From Phycicoccus sp. HDW14 (lineage in GTDB: Bacteria; Actinomycetota; Actinomycetes; Actinomycetales; Dermatophilaceae), in contig NZ_CP049935.1 of assembly GCF_011383005.1 (NCBI RefSeq), positions 2,728,001 to 2,792,000 of the forward strand: a DNA stretch of 64,000 bases, read 5' to 3'. Shown piece by piece: positions 1 through 8,591 of this stretch. Below the pieces are notes generated by a model, which searched no databases, had not been told where the DNA came from, and worked only from the letters and a program-made list of their open reading frames with translations. The stretch's first letter is position 1, and each line of letters begins with the position of its first letter. A program made the translations under genes and the position numbers.

Positions 1-18
1 CGACCTAGGCTCGACACC

Positions 19-453
19 GTGACGACCCCCCACGAGGACTGGTCCCTGGGGCGCCTGCTGTCCACGGCGGCACGGATGGTCGAGCACGACTGGAACGCCT
101 GGCTCGCCGGGCACGACCTGACGCACGCCGGCTTCCTCGCCCTGCACGGCCTCGCATCCGGGCCCCTCCCCCAGCGCGAGCTGGCCGCCGCGAGCCACGT
201 CGAGGAGCAGACGATGGCCCGCATCGTCGACCGGCTCGAGCGCACCGGACACGTGACCCGGCGTCGCGACCCTCGCGACCGGCGACGGGTCCTCGTCGAG
301 CGCACCGACCTCGGGGCGAGCGCGCACGCCGCGGTGCAGGCCTCCGGAGTCGCCGACCGGCTCGTCGAGGGTCCGCTGGCCGATGCGGCCGCGTTCCGCG
401 CCGAGCTCGTCCGGCTCGTGGCGGCCCGTCGGACCCCTCCCGCCTCCCCCTGA
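19..453 (+). CDS. MarR family transcriptional regulator
   Basis: 144-residue winged-helix protein with the usual MarR size and layout. The recognition helix region reads ELAAASHVEEQTMARIVDRL (about 52-71) and is followed by the wing R-R-x-D-P-R-D-R-R (about 78-86), the family hallmark. It starts with GTG at 19, so the gene is complete, but its promoter lies off the left edge. MarR proteins are dimeric ligand-responsive repressors; the ligand and target cannot be read from the sequence. The next gene is on the opposite strand, so no operon partner is visible. Confidence 0.85.
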   Translation: MTTPHEDWSLGRLLSTAARMVEHDWNAWLAGHDLTHAGFLALHGLASGPLPQRELAAASHVEEQTMARIVDRLERTGHVTRRRDPRDRRRVLVERTDLGASAHAAVQASGVADRLVEGPLADAAAFRAELVRLVAARRTPPASP

Positions 454-546
454 CCTGCGCGGGCCCGGGTGCGACCGCACACGGAGGCGCGCACCTCGCG
501 CGGACGCGAGCGCGGGTCCGGCTCCGGCTGCGGGTCCGGGTCCCGC

Positions 547-1077
547 TCAGGCCGGGAAGCGCGGGCCGCGGCCGACCCGCACCGGCCCCCTGACGCCGCG
601 CTCCACGGGCTCGCCCTTCTGGAGCACCCGCACCGTGCCCTCGTCCGCGAGGTCGAACGCGAGGTCGCGCACGGTGGCCGACAGGCCGCGCCACCCCTCG
701 CCGCCGACCACGCGGGCGGCCTCGCTCGGGCAGGTCGTCCCCTCGGGGCGGTGGCGCAGCAGGGCGCGGTAGGTCGCGGCCACCCGCTCGCGCAGCGCGG
801 ACCCGGTCGGCTCCTCCCACCACGGCTCGCCCCGCTCGCCGAGGGCGACCTTGGCGTCCTGCACCCGGTGCCGAGCCGCGTCACCCTCCGATCGCACGGC
901 CCGCCGCGCATCCATCAGCTCGGCGACGAGCTCGACTCGGAGCTTCTCGGGGATGCCGGGATCGGTTGCCCGCCAACGCCGCCCGTCGACGACGATGTAC
1001 CGACCGTCGTCGGTCCGCTCCGGCCCCTCGTCGCTCGCACCCACCCCCCGCACGCTACGCCGTGTCGATCTCGTCAC
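547..1077 (-). CDS. DUF3253 domain protein
   Basis: 176-residue soluble protein of unknown function. The N-terminal part carries the segment DGRRWRATDPGIPEKLRVEL (about 31-50) followed by a charged helix (LMDARRAVR). The C-terminal part carries the DUF3253 pattern with CPSEAARVVGGEGWR (about 116-130) and a terminal RGPVRVGRGPRF. I know this arrangement from actinobacterial proteins, but no activity is established. No signal peptide or membrane segment is present. It is divergent from bioY with 74 bases between the starts, so a shared bidirectional promoter region is possible. The exact start is uncertain; the conserved part begins around residue 24. Confidence 0.7.
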   Translation of the reverse strand: MTRSTRRSVRGVGASDEGPERTDDGRYIVVDGRRWRATDPGIPEKLRVELVAELMDARRAVRSEGDAARHRVQDAKVALGERGEPWWEEPTGSALRERVAATYRALLRHRPEGTTCPSEAARVVGGEGWRGLSATVRDLAFDLADEGTVRVLQKGEPVERGVRGPVRVGRGPRFPA

Positions 1078-1151
1078 CCCCGTGCGATGCCACCCGGACC
1101 CGACGGCAGGATGGGTGGTGACCCCGACCGACCCCGAGACCCGGAGCCCTG

Positions 1152-1754
1152 ATGACCACCGCCGCCGTTCCCCTCCGCCCGCACTCCGTCCTCGCGGAGG
1201 CGGTCCTGCCCCGCACGCTCACCCGCACCGGCGTCACCGTTGGCCTCGGCGCGCTGCTCACCGCCCTCGCCGCCCAGGTGGCCGTGCCGGTCCCGGGCTC
1301 CCCCGTGCCCGTCACCGGCCAGACCTTCGCCGTCCTCCTCGTCGGCGCCGCGCTCGGCCCGGCCCGCGGCGTCGCCAGCATGGCGCTCTACACGCTGCTC
1401 GGCGTCGTCGGGCTACCGGTCTTCACCGATGCCTCGGGCGGCGCGCACGTCCTCCTCGGCGCCACCGGCGGGTACCTCGTCGGCTTCCTCGCCGCAGCCG
1501 CCGTCGCCGGGCTCGCCTCGCGTCGTGGGCACGACCGCTCGGTGCCGCGCCAGCTGCTGGCCGCCGTCGCGGCGTCGCTGACCATCTACGTCTTCGGTGC
1601 GGGCTGGCTCGCCCTCTCGACCGGGATGTCCGTCGCCGCGGCCGTCTCGGTCGGCGTCGTGCCGTTCCTCCTCGGCGACGCCCTCAAGGCCCTCTTCGCC
1701 GCCGGTCTCCTGCCGGGTGCCTGGAAGCTCGTCGGGGCGCTCGACCGCGGCTGA
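1152..1754 (+). CDS. bioY: Biotin ECF transporter substrate-binding subunit BioY
   Basis: 200-residue integral membrane protein matching BioY in size and in its about six hydrophobic segments. Diagnostic stretches are VPVPGSPVPVTGQTFAVLLV (about 45-64), GPARGVASMALYTLLGVVGLPVF (about 69-91) and GATGGYLVGFLAAA (about 103-116). BioY binds biotin in the membrane and either works with the energising units BioM/BioN or a shared ECF module, or functions alone. No bioM or bioN lies beside it, so it probably uses a shared module or acts solo. It ends 12 bases before the convergent carboxypeptidase gene. Confidence 0.93.
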   Translation: MTTAAVPLRPHSVLAEAVLPRTLTRTGVTVGLGALLTALAAQVAVPVPGSPVPVTGQTFAVLLVGAALGPARGVASMALYTLLGVVGLPVFTDASGGAHVLLGATGGYLVGFLAAAAVAGLASRRGHDRSVPRQLLAAVAASLTIYVFGAGWLALSTGMSVAAAVSVGVVPFLLGDALKALFAAGLLPGAWKLVGALDRG

Positions 1755-1766
1755 CGCGAGCAGCCC

Positions 1767-3437
1767 CTAGTAGGTCGGCGCGGCCGGCTCCCCGAGGAAC
1801 TGCTCGAGGCTGTGCCACGACCCCGCGTGGTACGCCTTCGCCAGGGCCGTCCCGACGTACCGGTAGTGCCAGGGCTCGCTGTTGTAGCCGGTGACCGAGG
1901 TGTACCCGGGCTCGTAGCGCAGGACGAACCCGTACCGCCACGCGTTGCGCTTGAGCCAGTTCCCCTGCGGCGTACCGCCGATGCAGTTGTGCGCTCCACA
2001 CGACGAGCTGCCGACCGGCGCGATGTCGAGGCTCAGGCCGGTCTGGTGCTCGCTGTACCCGGGCCGCGCGATCCAGCGGTCGGCGTAGGCCCGGCCATGG
2101 GTCCGTACCCGGTTCCAGTACACGGAGTACTGCGTGCTGTACGAGCGGTAGGGGCTGGCCACCTGCATCCGGCCCGCGCCGTCCTTCCGGGCGGCCGAGA
2201 ACATCCGGGCCAGGGCGGCCGCGGCGGGCTTGCGCAGGCGCCCGCCGCCGGGGTTGGAGACGTCCGGTGCGACGAGGCCGGCGGGGACGTAGGACTTCGG
2301 GCGCAGCGGGTTGTGCTTGTTGGCCAGGACCCACTCGCTGCTCGGCGACGTGATGCTGCGGCAGGTCTCGAGCGTGCCGACGAGGCTGCGGACCGAGCCC
2401 TCCCCGCCGAGCAGCGTCACGCGGGTCGTCGCCGAGCCCGCCAGTCGGACACGGACGGTCGCCGGCACGCAGTACGGGAGCGTGTAGTACAGCGGGCGCT
2501 TCGTGCGGCCGGCGAGGAAACCGCCGGCGAGGGCGTTGACGAAGTCGCGTCCGGTGGCGACGTACGAGGTCCCGGGCGCCGGGTTCGGGTGGGTGAGGTC
2601 GGCGACCCTCCGGGCGACGGCGTAGCGGTCGCCGCCGGTGGCCCGGGTGACCTGACCCGCCCCGAGGAACCCCGTCAGCTGGCGCTCGATGCCCGCCGAG
2701 ACCGCCGACGTCCCGCCGACGAGCGTCACCGAGGTCACGCCCAGGTCGGCCAGGAGGTCGAGCGGCGCCGCGGGGAGGGCGGTGGCCGACCCGTCGACGG
2801 TCAGGAGCGGCTCGCGGGCGGACGCCGCGGCACTCCCGGCGGCGACACCGTCGGTCCACACCCGGCCGGTCGCGACCCACGCGTGCGCCACCGGGGTCCG
2901 GAACGCGTGGCGGACCAGCGCCTGCGCCGTCTGGTACCGCCCCTCGCCGCCGACCCGCGTCACCTCCGGCACGATCGACTTCGCCTGTCGGGCAACCGCG
3001 GTGGAGAGCACGCTCGTCGATCCGACGAGGACGACCCGGCCGGGCCGCAGCCGCCGCAGCTCGGCGGAAACGACGGCGGGGAGGGCGTCGGCCCGGGTGA
3101 GCAGCACACCCCCACCCTCGTGGACGGCGGCCGGCGTCGCGCTGAGGGAGTGCCACGGGCTGGTGCCGGACACGAGGTAGACGACCGAGGGTGACGAGCC
3201 CGAGGGGAAGGCGGCCCGGGACGCCGCGACGGAGGTGGCGTAGCGGTCGGCCCCGGCCATCCGGGCCACCGACGGCGAGGCGACGCGGGCGAGGTCGGGG
3301 TGCGACGGCCCGGCACCCACGGCGGGAGCGGTCACCAACAGGGCCCCGGCGCACGTCGTCGCCGTCAGGGCCGCGACCCGGGGGCGGCGTCCGCGGTGCG
3401 CCCGCGGGGCACGGTGCCTGCCCGGCGCGCCCGGCAC
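1767..3437 (-). CDS. Secreted cell-wall-binding D,D-carboxypeptidase (CWB2 repeats + VanY)
   Basis: Approx. 556 residues from a GTG at 3437. An Arg-rich N-terminus and a hydrophobic h-region (AALTATTCAGALLVTAPAVG) form a Sec signal peptide. Three cell-wall-binding type-2 repeats follow, each opening with an R-x-x-G-x-D/E-R-Y core (RMAGADRYATS, RVGGEGRYQTA, RATGGDRYAVA). The last about 180 residues are a VanY/D-Ala-D-Ala carboxypeptidase (peptidase M15B) with the zinc motif SEHQTGLSLDI and the catalytic EPWHYRY. The protein should be exported, held on the wall and trim stem peptides. The start is the nearest in-frame GTG to the signal sequence; its Shine-Dalgarno is weak, so it may begin slightly upstream. 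Convergent with bioY. Confidence 0.85.
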   Translation of the reverse strand: MPGAPGRHRAPRAHRGRRPRVAALTATTCAGALLVTAPAVGAGPSHPDLARVASPSVARMAGADRYATSVAASRAAFPSGSSPSVVYLVSGTSPWHSLSATPAAVHEGGGVLLTRADALPAVVSAELRRLRPGRVVLVGSTSVLSTAVARQAKSIVPEVTRVGGEGRYQTAQALVRHAFRTPVAHAWVATGRVWTDGVAAGSAAASAREPLLTVDGSATALPAAPLDLLADLGVTSVTLVGGTSAVSAGIERQLTGFLGAGQVTRATGGDRYAVARRVADLTHPNPAPGTSYVATGRDFVNALAGGFLAGRTKRPLYYTLPYCVPATVRVRLAGSATTRVTLLGGEGSVRSLVGTLETCRSITSPSSEWVLANKHNPLRPKSYVPAGLVAPDVSNPGGGRLRKPAAAALARMFSAARKDGAGRMQVASPYRSYSTQYSVYWNRVRTHGRAYADRWIARPGYSEHQTGLSLDIAPVGSSSCGAHNCIGGTPQGNWLKRNAWRYGFVLRYEPGYTSVTGYNSEPWHYRYVGTALAKAYHAGSWHSLEQFLGEPAAPTY

Positions 3438-3873
3438 GCCCGGCCCGCTGCTGGCGGAGGCCTCCGGAGGTGGGCCGACGCCCGACGCCCGTTCCTCCCG
3501 TGGTGACCCACGGCCGGCCTCCGTCTGCACGCGCGCCTCCCCTGCCCGATGACCTTCCCGGCACGGTAGACGTCGACCGACCACCGTGTCAGCCGTTTCG
3601 GCGACGGGATGCGCCCAGCGGACACCCTCGGCACGGGAGCCGACGGGGGCCACCCCGGGCCCACGACCCTCGACGTGCACGAGTGGTCGAGGTCGACGAG
3701 GTGCCGCCGCCCGCGTCGACGCTCGCCGACGTCGGCGGGCCCGTCCTCGGCCACGACGCCCTGGACGCCGCCACCGCCGCCTCGGGCGCCCGCGCCCGAC
3801 GCCCTGCGACCCCGCACGGGATCCACCCGCTCCCGAGGGCCCGCGGGACCCCCGTTCGCGGTAGACCGGATGG
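3438..3873. other. Gene-free gap of about 430 bases
   Basis: This stretch separates the divergent carboxypeptidase and lipoprotein genes and should hold both promoters. I see no convincing coding sequence: open frames exist on both strands, but they are Arg/Pro-rich and match nothing I recognise. I could not fix a -35/-10 pair with confidence. Confidence 0.5.
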
Positions 3874-4334
3874 GTGAGCACGTCACGAGCGGGCCGCCGC
3901 CGGTGCGCCCTCGCCCTCGCGGTGGCCGTCGGCCTCCTCGGCGTCGCCGGCTGCTCGTCGAGCGACGACACCACCTACCGGGAGGCCGCGGCGGCCGCCC
4001 TGGAGGCGGCGCTCAGCGAAGCCCGCACCGCCGAGCTCGTCGGGGGCTCTGGCTCGAGGGCCGGTCGACCCACGCGGCGACCGCCGTGGTCGTCGTCGGC
4101 AGCGAGGACGGGGTCGGCGCGGAGGCGCAGTGGTTCGCGGGGCAACAGCCACCGGACGCCGGGGCCGACGACCTGCGGGACCGGACGACGGCCGCGCTCG
4201 ACGACGCCTCGGCCGCCGTCGCCGAGGTGCGCATCGCCGTGCAGCGCTCGGACCGCGATGCGACGCGGACCGCGCTCACCGGGCTGCACGCGGCCTCCGC
4301 CGCGGTCGAGGCGCTCGCCGAGGAGCTGGGATGA
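3874..4334 (+). CDS. Putative lipoprotein (single-base deletion at 4042-4046)
   Basis: Corrected product about 153 residues. A GTG start at 3874 gives an Arg-rich n-region, a hydrophobic core and a clear lipobox (LLGVAGC-SSSDD), so it is a predicted membrane-anchored lipoprotein. After ...ARTAELVGG the frame breaks. Adding one G to the GGGGG run at 4042-4046 restores a continuous frame (LWLEGRSTHAATAVVVVGSEDG... to AVEALAEELG). The mature part is rich in Ala, Asp and Glu and probably helical; I do not recognise a family. Its stop overlaps the start of the NRAMP gene (ATGA), so the two are translationally coupled. A role linked to metal uptake is only inferred from that neighbour. Confidence 0.6.
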
Positions 4335-5559
4335 AGCGCCTCTTCGCCGTCGCTCTCGGCGTGCTGACCGCCATCGGGGGTTCGTCGACATCGGCGACCT
4401 CGTGACGAACGCGACCGTCGGCTCACGGTTCGGCCTGTCGCTCGCCTGGGTCGTGGTCGTCGGCGTCGTCGGCATCTGCGTCTTCGCCGAGATGAGCGGC
4501 CGGGTGGCCGCCGTCAGCGGCCGGGCGACCTTCGACCTGATCCGCGAGCGCCTCGGGCCGCGCGTCGGCCTGCTGGCCCTCCTCGGGTCGATGGCCGTCA
4601 CCTTCCTCACCCTCACGGCCGAGATCGGTGGCGTCGCCCTGGCGCTCGAGCTCGCCACGAGCATCCACTACCTCCTGTGGATCCCGGTCGTCGGGGTCCT
4701 CGTGTGGGTGGTGCTCTGGCGGGTGCGCTTCTCGGTGCTGGAGAACGCGTTCGGCTTGGCCGGGCTCTGCCTCATCGTGTTCGCGGTGGCGGTCTGGCGG
4801 CTCGGTCCGGACTGGGACGACCTCGCGTCCGGCGCGCTCCACCCCTCGGTGCCGGGGAGCGAGGAGGGCACGACGTACTGGTACTACGCCGTCGCCCTCT
4901 TCGGTGCGGCGATGACGCCGTACGAGGTCTTCTTCTTCTCCTCCGGCGGGGTCGAGGAGCGCTGGAGCCCACAGAGCCTGCGCACGATGCGCACGAACGT
5001 GTTCATCGGCTTCCCGCTCGGCGGCCTCCTGTCACTGGCGATCGCCGTGGCCGCCGCCGTGGTGCTGCGCCCCCACGGCATCGCCGTGACCACCCTGGGA
5101 CAGGTCGTCCTCCCGGTGCTGTCGGGCGTCGGGACCCTGGGGCTCGTCCTCGTCCTCGTCGGGATCTTCGCGGCGACGTTCGGGGCGGCGTGCGAGACCG
5201 GGCTGTCCGTGGGCTACAGCGTCGCGCAGTACTTCGGGTGGCAGTGGGGCAAGTTCGTCGAGCCGTTGCGGGCCGCGCGCTTCCACACCATGGTCCTCCT
5301 GTCGTGCATCGCCGGCGTCGGCATCCTCCTGACCACCGTCGACCCCGTCCTCGTCACGGAGTACTCGGTCGTGTTCAGCGCCCTGGCCCTCCCGCTGACC
5401 TACCTTCCGATCCTCGTCGTCGCCAACGACCGCACCTACCTCGGCCCCCACGTCAACGGACGCCTGGCCAACACCCTCGGCACCGGCTACCTGCTCGTCG
5501 TGGTCGTCGCGTCGCTGGCCGCCATCCCGCTCATGCTGCTGACGGGGGCCGGCGCATGA
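4331..5559 (+). CDS. NRAMP family divalent metal (Mn/Fe) transporter (single-base deletion at 4376-4380)
   Basis: Corrected product about 409 residues, a many-spanning membrane protein. The N-terminus reads MKRLFAVALGVLTAIGG and continues, after adding one G to the GGGGG run at 4376-4380, as FVDIGDLVTNATVGSRFG. This is the NRAMP TM1 region, with the D-x-x-T-N part in the metal-site area. TM6-like sequence ALFGAAMTPYEVFFFSSG follows later; the metal-site residues differ somewhat from canonical MntH (DPGN/APG), so substrate specificity is open. Downstream are typical alternating hydrophobic helices up to LAAIPLMLLTGAGA. It overlaps the upstream lipoprotein (ATGA) and the downstream PRC-barrel gene (ATGA). 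Confidence 0.8.
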
Positions 5560-6353
5560 CCCGCGACACGGTCCCGGGGTCCCCGCTCGAGGCGGGCTCA
5601 CCGCTCTCCCTCGGGCTGCGGCTGCTCGACCACCAGCTGCTCGGCCGCGAGCTCGAGATGCTCGGCGACGTCGACGACGTGTCCCTCGAGGACGTCGACG
5701 GGCGGCTGGTCGCCACCGGTGTGCTCCGGGGACCCGGCGCCTGGTCGCACCGCCAGCCCGGCGTGCTCGGCCGGTGGGGACGGGCGGCCTGGCGGCGGTT
5801 CGAGCGGGCCGAGGACCCGCGGCCCCTCGTCCTGCCCCTCGACCACGTGCTGGCGATCGGGTCGGCGGTCCACGTGGACCCCTGGGCCGAGGAGTACCTG
5901 ACGGCCACCGACCACGCCGAGCTCTGGCTGCGACGCCACCTCGTCGGGCGCATCCCCGGCGCCCGCGGCGGTGAGCACCCCTTCGGGGGCGACCTCTCCC
6001 CCGCGCCCCGTGACGACTCCGCCCTCGCCCTCCCGGTCGGCGCCCACCTGCTGAGCGACCTGCTCGGCGCGGCCGTGGTCCACGACGACGGGTCCGACGG
6101 CGGACGGGTCGTCGAGGTGCGGGCGGCCCAGGACCGGCCGAAGGGCTCGCGGGTCGGGCCGCTCGTCGTCAGCTCGCTGGTGCACGGCCCGCGGCGCCTC
6201 GGCGGCGAGCTCGGCTACCGCGACGACCCCGCGATGGCGCCGTACCTGCTCGGCGAGGCGCTGCGACGGTGGCACCGCCACGACGTCGAGTCCCCGTGGG
6301 CGGCCGTGCGGTCCGTGGACTGGGCGGCGCGGCGCGTCCTCCTCTCAGGCTGA
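5556..6353 (+). CDS. PRC-barrel-like hypothetical protein
   Basis: 265 residues, no signal or membrane segment. The N-terminal region LLDHQLLGRELEMLGDVDDV...DGRLVATGVLRGPGA (about 23-63) looks like a PRC-barrel: a small beta-barrel with a D-x-V-D-D motif and a terminal G-P-G-A. A second similar block (LLGAAVVHDDG...VGPLVVSSLVHGP, about 172-212) suggests a duplicated PRC-like fold. It is coupled to the NRAMP transporter by ATGA, so it may be a cytosolic accessory or regulator of that transporter; this is inference from position. The last 9 bases overlap the convergent DUF6328 gene. Confidence 0.6.
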   Translation: MTRDTVPGSPLEAGSPLSLGLRLLDHQLLGRELEMLGDVDDVSLEDVDGRLVATGVLRGPGAWSHRQPGVLGRWGRAAWRRFERAEDPRPLVLPLDHVLAIGSAVHVDPWAEEYLTATDHAELWLRRHLVGRIPGARGGEHPFGGDLSPAPRDDSALALPVGAHLLSDLLGAAVVHDDGSDGGRVVEVRAAQDRPKGSRVGPLVVSSLVHGPRRLGGELGYRDDPAMAPYLLGEALRRWHRHDVESPWAAVRSVDWAARRVLLSG

Positions 6354-6902
6354 CCCCTCGCCCCTCGCCCCGTCCCGGTCCGCGTCCTCGTCGTCGCCCG
6401 CGTCCCGGGGCGAGTCGGGCGGCAGGTTGCGCGGGAAGAGGCCGCTGGCCCGGAGGCCGACGGGGGCGAGGAACCACAGTCCCAGGAGCAGCACCAGGGC
6501 CAGGCCCCCGGCGACGTAGGCCTCCTGCCGGCCCAGGACGAGGTCGACGACGAGGAAGACCACACCGGCCACGGTGAGCAGCAGGGTCGTCAGCCCGGCC
6601 TGCGCCAGCCGGTTGGCGGACTCGACGAGCAGCTCGCGCTGCCGCTCCCGGAAGAGGACCCGGTGGTAGGCGACGGGTGCGACGACGAACCCGGTCGTGA
6701 GCACTGCACCCCCGAGGACGGCGAGGTAGACCCCGCGCTGGGCATCGGTGAGGTCCGGGAAGCGGTTCGAGAAGGGCACGGTGAGCAGGAAGCCGGTGAG
6801 GATCTGGACACCCGTCTGGATGACGCGCAGCTCCTGCATCAGCTCGTCCCAGTTACGGGACAGCGTCCGGCGCGAGGGCCGTCGTCCGTCGGGGCCGGCC
6901 AC
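6345..6902 (-). CDS. DUF6328 family membrane protein
   Basis: 185 residues from GTG at 6902, chosen because GAGGAGG lies six bases upstream and just after the preceding gene's stop. Four hydrophobic segments are visible: GVQILTGFLLTVPF, YLAVLGGAVLTTGFVVAPVAY, LTTLLLTVAGVVFLVVDLVL and YVAGGLALVLLLGLWFLAPVG. The conserved N-terminal element NWDELMQELRVIQTG and RERQRELLVESANRLA between TM2 and TM3 fit the DUF6328 family, which has no known function. An acidic tail (DDEDADRDG) follows the last helix. It sits directly downstream of a stress-type SDR on the same strand and is probably co-transcribed. Confidence 0.75.
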   Translation of the reverse strand: MAGPDGRRPSRRTLSRNWDELMQELRVIQTGVQILTGFLLTVPFSNRFPDLTDAQRGVYLAVLGGAVLTTGFVVAPVAYHRVLFRERQRELLVESANRLAQAGLTTLLLTVAGVVFLVVDLVLGRQEAYVAGGLALVLLLGLWFLAPVGLRASGLFPRNLPPDSPRDAGDDEDADRDGARGEGSA

Positions 6903-6915
6903 GGGCACCTCCTCG

Positions 6916-7766
6916 TCAGAAGACCGGCTTGCCACCGGTCACGCCGAGCACGGTGCCGGAGACGTAGGACGCCTCGTCGGAGGCGAGGAAGACGAACGCG
7001 GCCGCGACCTCGACCGGCTGGCCGACCCGGCCGAGCGGGGTGTCGGAGCCGAACCCCTCGACCTTCTCGGCCGCCATCGTCGCCGGGATGAGCGGCGTCC
7101 AGATCGGCCCCGGCGCGACGGCGTTGACCCGGATGCCGCGCGGACCGAGCTCCTGCGCGAGGTTGACGACGAGGTTGGTCAGCGCGGCCTTGGTCGCCGC
7201 GTAGTCGAGGAGGTGGTCGGCGGGCTGGTAGGCCTGCACCGAGGTCGTGACGAGGACGACGCCGCCCGACTCCTCGAGGTCGGCGGCCAGCTCGCGGACC
7301 AGCCAGAAGGTGGCGAAGACGTTCGTCGCGAAGGTGCGCTCGACCTGCTCGGGTGGGAACTCCTCGAGGGCGTCGTGGGTCATCTGGTACGCGGCGTTGG
7401 CCACGAGGACGTCGAGGCCGACGAGCTCCCGGCGGGTCCGCTCGACGACCTCGAGGACCGCCTCGTGGGTCCGCAGGTCGGCCGCGACCGCGACGGCGCG
7501 ACCGCCGGCCGCCTCGACCGCGGCGACGGTCTCGCGGGCGTCGTCGGCCTCCTCCGGCAGGTGCGTCACGACGAGGGCGGCCCCTCGTGGGCGAACGTCA
7601 CCGCGACGGCACGACCGATGCCGGAGTCGCCGCCGGTGACGAGCACCCGCTTGCCGACGAGGCGGTCGCGGCCGGTCCACGACTCCTCACCGTGGTCGGG
7701 CCGGGGGCTCAGGGCATCGGTGCGTCCGGGCCAGTCCTGGGTCTGGGCGGGGATGTCGTCGGGCAT
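6916..7766 (-). CDS. SDR family oxidoreductase, general-stress type (single-base deletion at 7581-7584)
   Basis: Corrected product about 283 residues. Start ATG at 7766 is preceded by CAGGAG. The long N-terminal extension (MPDDIPAQTQDWPGRTDALS...) before the Rossmann motif TGGDSGIGRA is typical of the YdaD/YhdF general-stress group of short-chain dehydrogenases. The frame breaks after FAHEG; adding one base to the four-C run at 7581-7584 (+ strand) joins it to AALVVTHLPEEADDARETV. NAAYQ, the catalytic S...Y-x-x-x-K (TTSVQAYQPADHLLDYAATK) and the NAVAPGPIWTPL loop are all present. An NAD(P)-dependent reductase; the substrate is unknown. Confidence 0.85.
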
Positions 7767-7779
7767 CGGGTCTCCTGGG

Positions 7780-8316
7780 TCAGTGAACGGCGAGCGAGGG
7801 TCGGTCGAGGAGCCCGGCGAGCCCGCGCTGCTGCTCACCGAGGTAGGCGTCGAGGACGAGGACCGCCCCGGTGGTCACCGGCGTGGCCCACTGCAGGCGG
7901 CGCAGCCGGGCGGCGAGGGCCCGGGCCTCGGCGCGGGCGTCCGGGTCGTGGTCGGCGGCCTCGCGGGCGTCGCCGAACGCGGCGCCCACCCGGTAGGCCT
8001 CGGCGCCGAGGGCCACGGCGGCTCCGGTGAGCACCGTCTTCGCGACCACGGCCAGCGTCGTCGGGCGGTGGTGGCGGACCCGTCGGCGGTTGTCGACGAG
8101 GATCGCGACGCCGCTCGCGAGGTGCAGTGCCACGGCGGCGCCCTGCACCGGCCCCCAGCGGGTCCATCCCTCGTCGGCGATGGCCGCCCGCCGGCGGGCG
8201 TCCTCGCCCTCCTCGGCCGCCGGGTTGAGCCCGACGGCACCCATGAGGGAGCCGCCGAACCACGCGGCGTTGGTCACCAGGTGGGTCGAGCGCACGAGCG
8301 TGCTCCAGGCCGTCAT
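7780..8316 (-). CDS. Small integral membrane protein
   Basis: 178 residues from ATG at 8316, whose start overlaps the stop of the upstream DUF3618 gene (ATGA). Hydrophobic segments occur near the N-terminus (STHLVTNAAWFGGSLMGAVGL), in the middle (GPVQGAAVALHLASGVAIL, VVAKTVLTGAAVALGA) and near the C-terminus (WATPVTTGAVLVLDAYLG). I do not recognise a named family. It closes a three-gene envelope/stress block (Holin-X, DUF3618, this protein). Confidence 0.65.
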   Translation of the reverse strand: MTAWSTLVRSTHLVTNAAWFGGSLMGAVGLNPAAEEGEDARRRAAIADEGWTRWGPVQGAAVALHLASGVAILVDNRRRVRHHRPTTLAVVAKTVLTGAAVALGAEAYRVGAAFGDAREAADHDPDARAEARALAARLRRLQWATPVTTGAVLVLDAYLGEQQRGLAGLLDRPSLAVH

Positions 8317-8591
8317 CGCCGGCTCCGTCGCCACACGACGAGGGCCGTGAGGCCTGCCGCGGCGGCGAGCCCACCCCAGGCCGGGGCTGTCGGCCGACCC
8401 TGCTCGTCGGTCAGGGAGGCCCGGACCGTCGCGACCCGGTCCGCGGCGCGGGCCCGGACGTCGAGCTTGGCCCCCAGGGCGTCGACCGTCTCGGCCAGCG
8501 CCTCGCGGGTCGCCGCGATGTGGGCCTCGATCTCCTCGGGGGTCCGGCCGGGACCGGCGCTCCCCGGCGTCGGCGTGTCGGCGGCGGTCAT
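8313..8591 (-). CDS. DUF3618 domain protein
   Basis: 92 residues with the DUF3618 signature RTPEEIEAHIAATREALAETVDALGAKLDVRARA (about 16-49) and a single C-terminal membrane segment (AAAAGLTALVVWRRSRR). The family is a small actinobacterial membrane-anchored helical protein usually found beside Holin-X genes, as here. Its start overlaps the holin-like gene's stop (ATGA) and its stop overlaps the next start, so the three genes are one translation-coupled unit. Function unknown; a role in envelope stress is inference. Confidence 0.85.
   Translation of the reverse strand: MTAADTPTPGSAGPGRTPEEIEAHIAATREALAETVDALGAKLDVRARAADRVATVRASLTDEQGRPTAPAWGGLAAAAGLTALVVWRRSRR

Noticed and set aside
3438..3873. 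Hidden gene in the 430-base gap
   Set aside because: Frames exist but show no start with a ribosome site and no recognisable domain.
4331..4405. Short independent peptide MKRLFAVALGVLTAIGG...
   Set aside because: It is the first helix of the NRAMP transporter, cut off by the run at 4376-4380.
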